A stretch of 64,000 bases of DNA from Acidisoma sp965199065 (GTDB taxonomy: Bacteria > Pseudomonadota > Alphaproteobacteria > Acetobacterales > Acetobacteraceae), in NCBI RefSeq assembly GCF_965199065.1, contig NZ_CBDAQN010000003.1:1984001-2048000 (forward strand), read 5' to 3'. The notes beneath the pieces are model-generated. The model had not been told where the DNA came from and searched no databases. It saw only the letters and a program-made list of their open reading frames with translations. This document shows, one piece after another, positions 63,360 to 64,000 of this stretch (the first letter of the stretch is position 1; each line of letters begins with the position of its first letter). The translations under genes and the position numbers were made by a program.

Positions 63360-64000
63360 GAACCCCCGCGGCGAACCCCAACGGCCCGACGGCGGCGCTG
63401 TCACGGCGCGGCTTCCTGGCCGGCAGCGGCCTTCTCGTGAGCTTCTCGCTGCTCGGCGGCCATGCTCATGCGCAAGCGGCGCCGCCCAAAGGCCCACCGT
63501 TCGGGGACCTGAAGCTGTACCCGTATCTCGACTCCTGGATCGGCATCGACGAGCACGGCGCGGTGACGGTCTATTCCGGCAAGGCGGAGCTGGGCCAAGG
63601 CGTGGAGACCGCGCTCATGCAATGCGCCGCCGAACAGCTTGCGGTTGAGCGATCATCGATCACGATGCTGATGGCGTCGACCACACGGATGCTGAACGAG
63701 GGCTACACCGCAGGCAGCGACTCGATGATGGCGAGCGGCACCGCGATTTTCCACGCTGCCGCTCAGGTGCGCGAGATCCTGTTGGGATGGGCGTCGACCG
63801 ACCTCGGCGTGGCCGTATCCCAGCTGAGGGCGGAGAACGGCATCGTCACCGCCCCCCAAGGCCAGCGCCGCGCCTACGGCGATCTTGTGAAGGGCCGCTC
63901 GCTGCATGTGCAGGCGAGCAATCAGCCAAGCCTCATCCCGCCCGAACGATACCGGATCGTCGGCAAGAACGTGCCGAGGCTCGATATCCCGCGCAAGCTC
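63356..64000 (+). CDS. Molybdopterin-binding large subunit, N-terminal part (IorB type)
   Basis: The last gene begins with GTG at 63356 and is cut by the window end after about 215 codons. A twin-arginine signal (LSRRGFLAGSG, hydrophobic run, AHA) sends it folded to the periplasm. The first conserved domain block, VTVYSGKAELGQGVETALMQ, and ASTTRMLNEGYTAGSDSMM are typical of the isoquinoline 1-oxidoreductase beta/aldehyde dehydrogenase group, whose full length is about 700-750 residues. The substrate cannot be told from this part. Confidence 0.9.
   Translation, partial: MRTPAANPNGPTAALSRRGFLAGSGLLVSFSLLGGHAHAQAAPPKGPPFGDLKLYPYLDSWIGIDEHGAVTVYSGKAELGQGVETALMQCAAEQLAVERSSITMLMASTTRMLNEGYTAGSDSMMASGTAIFHAAAQVREILLGWASTDLGVAVSQLRAENGIVTAPQGQRRAYGDLVKGRSLHVQASNQPSLIPPERYRIVGKNVPRLDIPRKL

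Overview
The window is a 64 kb, GC-rich chromosomal segment from an alphaproteobacterium. Three things point there: the block leuC-leuD-leuB beside rplS-trmD-rimM-rpsP-ffh, a complete minCDE operon, and the style of the proteins (MHS transporter, IorAB-type molybdenum hydroxylase with a c-type cytochrome, FadR-type regulators). I cannot name a genus; a Hyphomicrobiales or Acetobacterales member would fit. Coding density is high, many genes overlap by ATGA, and two tRNA genes (Leu-UAA, Arg-ACG) are present. There is no rRNA, CRISPR array, integrase or intact transposon that I can see.

Layout. 0-11 kb: start of a possible Rieske oxygenase gene, a tryptophan 2-monooxygenase-like flavoenzyme, minC-minD-minE, an MHS-family transporter, a spermidine-synthase-like membrane protein, an alpha/beta hydrolase and a class A penicillin-binding protein. 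11-16.6 kb: 2-hydroxyacid dehydrogenase, tRNA-Leu, mannitol dehydrogenase family enzyme, atypical SDR, DUF2934 protein, Bcr/CflA-type drug transporter, and a decayed VapC toxin remnant. 16.6-26.5 kb: GH63 glycosidase, a LysR/alcohol dehydrogenase divergent pair, a chemoreceptor and a GGDEF-EAL protein. 26.5-33.3 kb: a visibly AT-richer insert next to tRNA-Arg carrying a cell-surface polysaccharide module: a giant glycosyltransferase with five N-terminal repeats, a polysaccharide pyruvyl transferase and a CatB-like acetyltransferase. 33.4-41.4 kb: leucine biosynthesis and ribosome/SRP housekeeping; leuC carries an apparent one-base frameshift. 41.5-53.0 kb: peptide/amine uptake and oxidation cluster (see below). 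53.0-58.7 kb: a ribose-type sugar ABC transporter with a sugar isomerase and a Gfo/Idh/MocA dehydrogenase, read leftward. 58.7-64 kb: a pseudogene, a FadR-type regulator, an old-yellow-enzyme-like reductase, and a periplasmic molybdenum hydroxylase with a triheme cytochrome, the last gene being cut by the window end.

The most unusual part is 41.5-53.0 kb. A proline-iminopeptidase-like hydrolase precedes two tandemly duplicated peptide-binding proteins, two permeases and two ATPases. The last ATPase gene overlaps a DUF3445 (heme-dependent oxidative N-demethylase family) gene. That gene in turn overlaps by 65 bases a nitrilase-superfamily gene that has lost its catalytic Cys (now Gly153) and first catalytic Glu (now Gln43). 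A cytochrome b561 and an ABM-domain protein follow. The arrangement suggests import and oxidative processing of an N-methylated amine or peptide, with an inactive nitrilase fold kept as a binding or structural subunit. The link between the parts is inferred from gene order. The duplication left a frameshifted copy of the hydrolase gene's 3' end between the two binding-protein genes, so its boundaries can be read directly.
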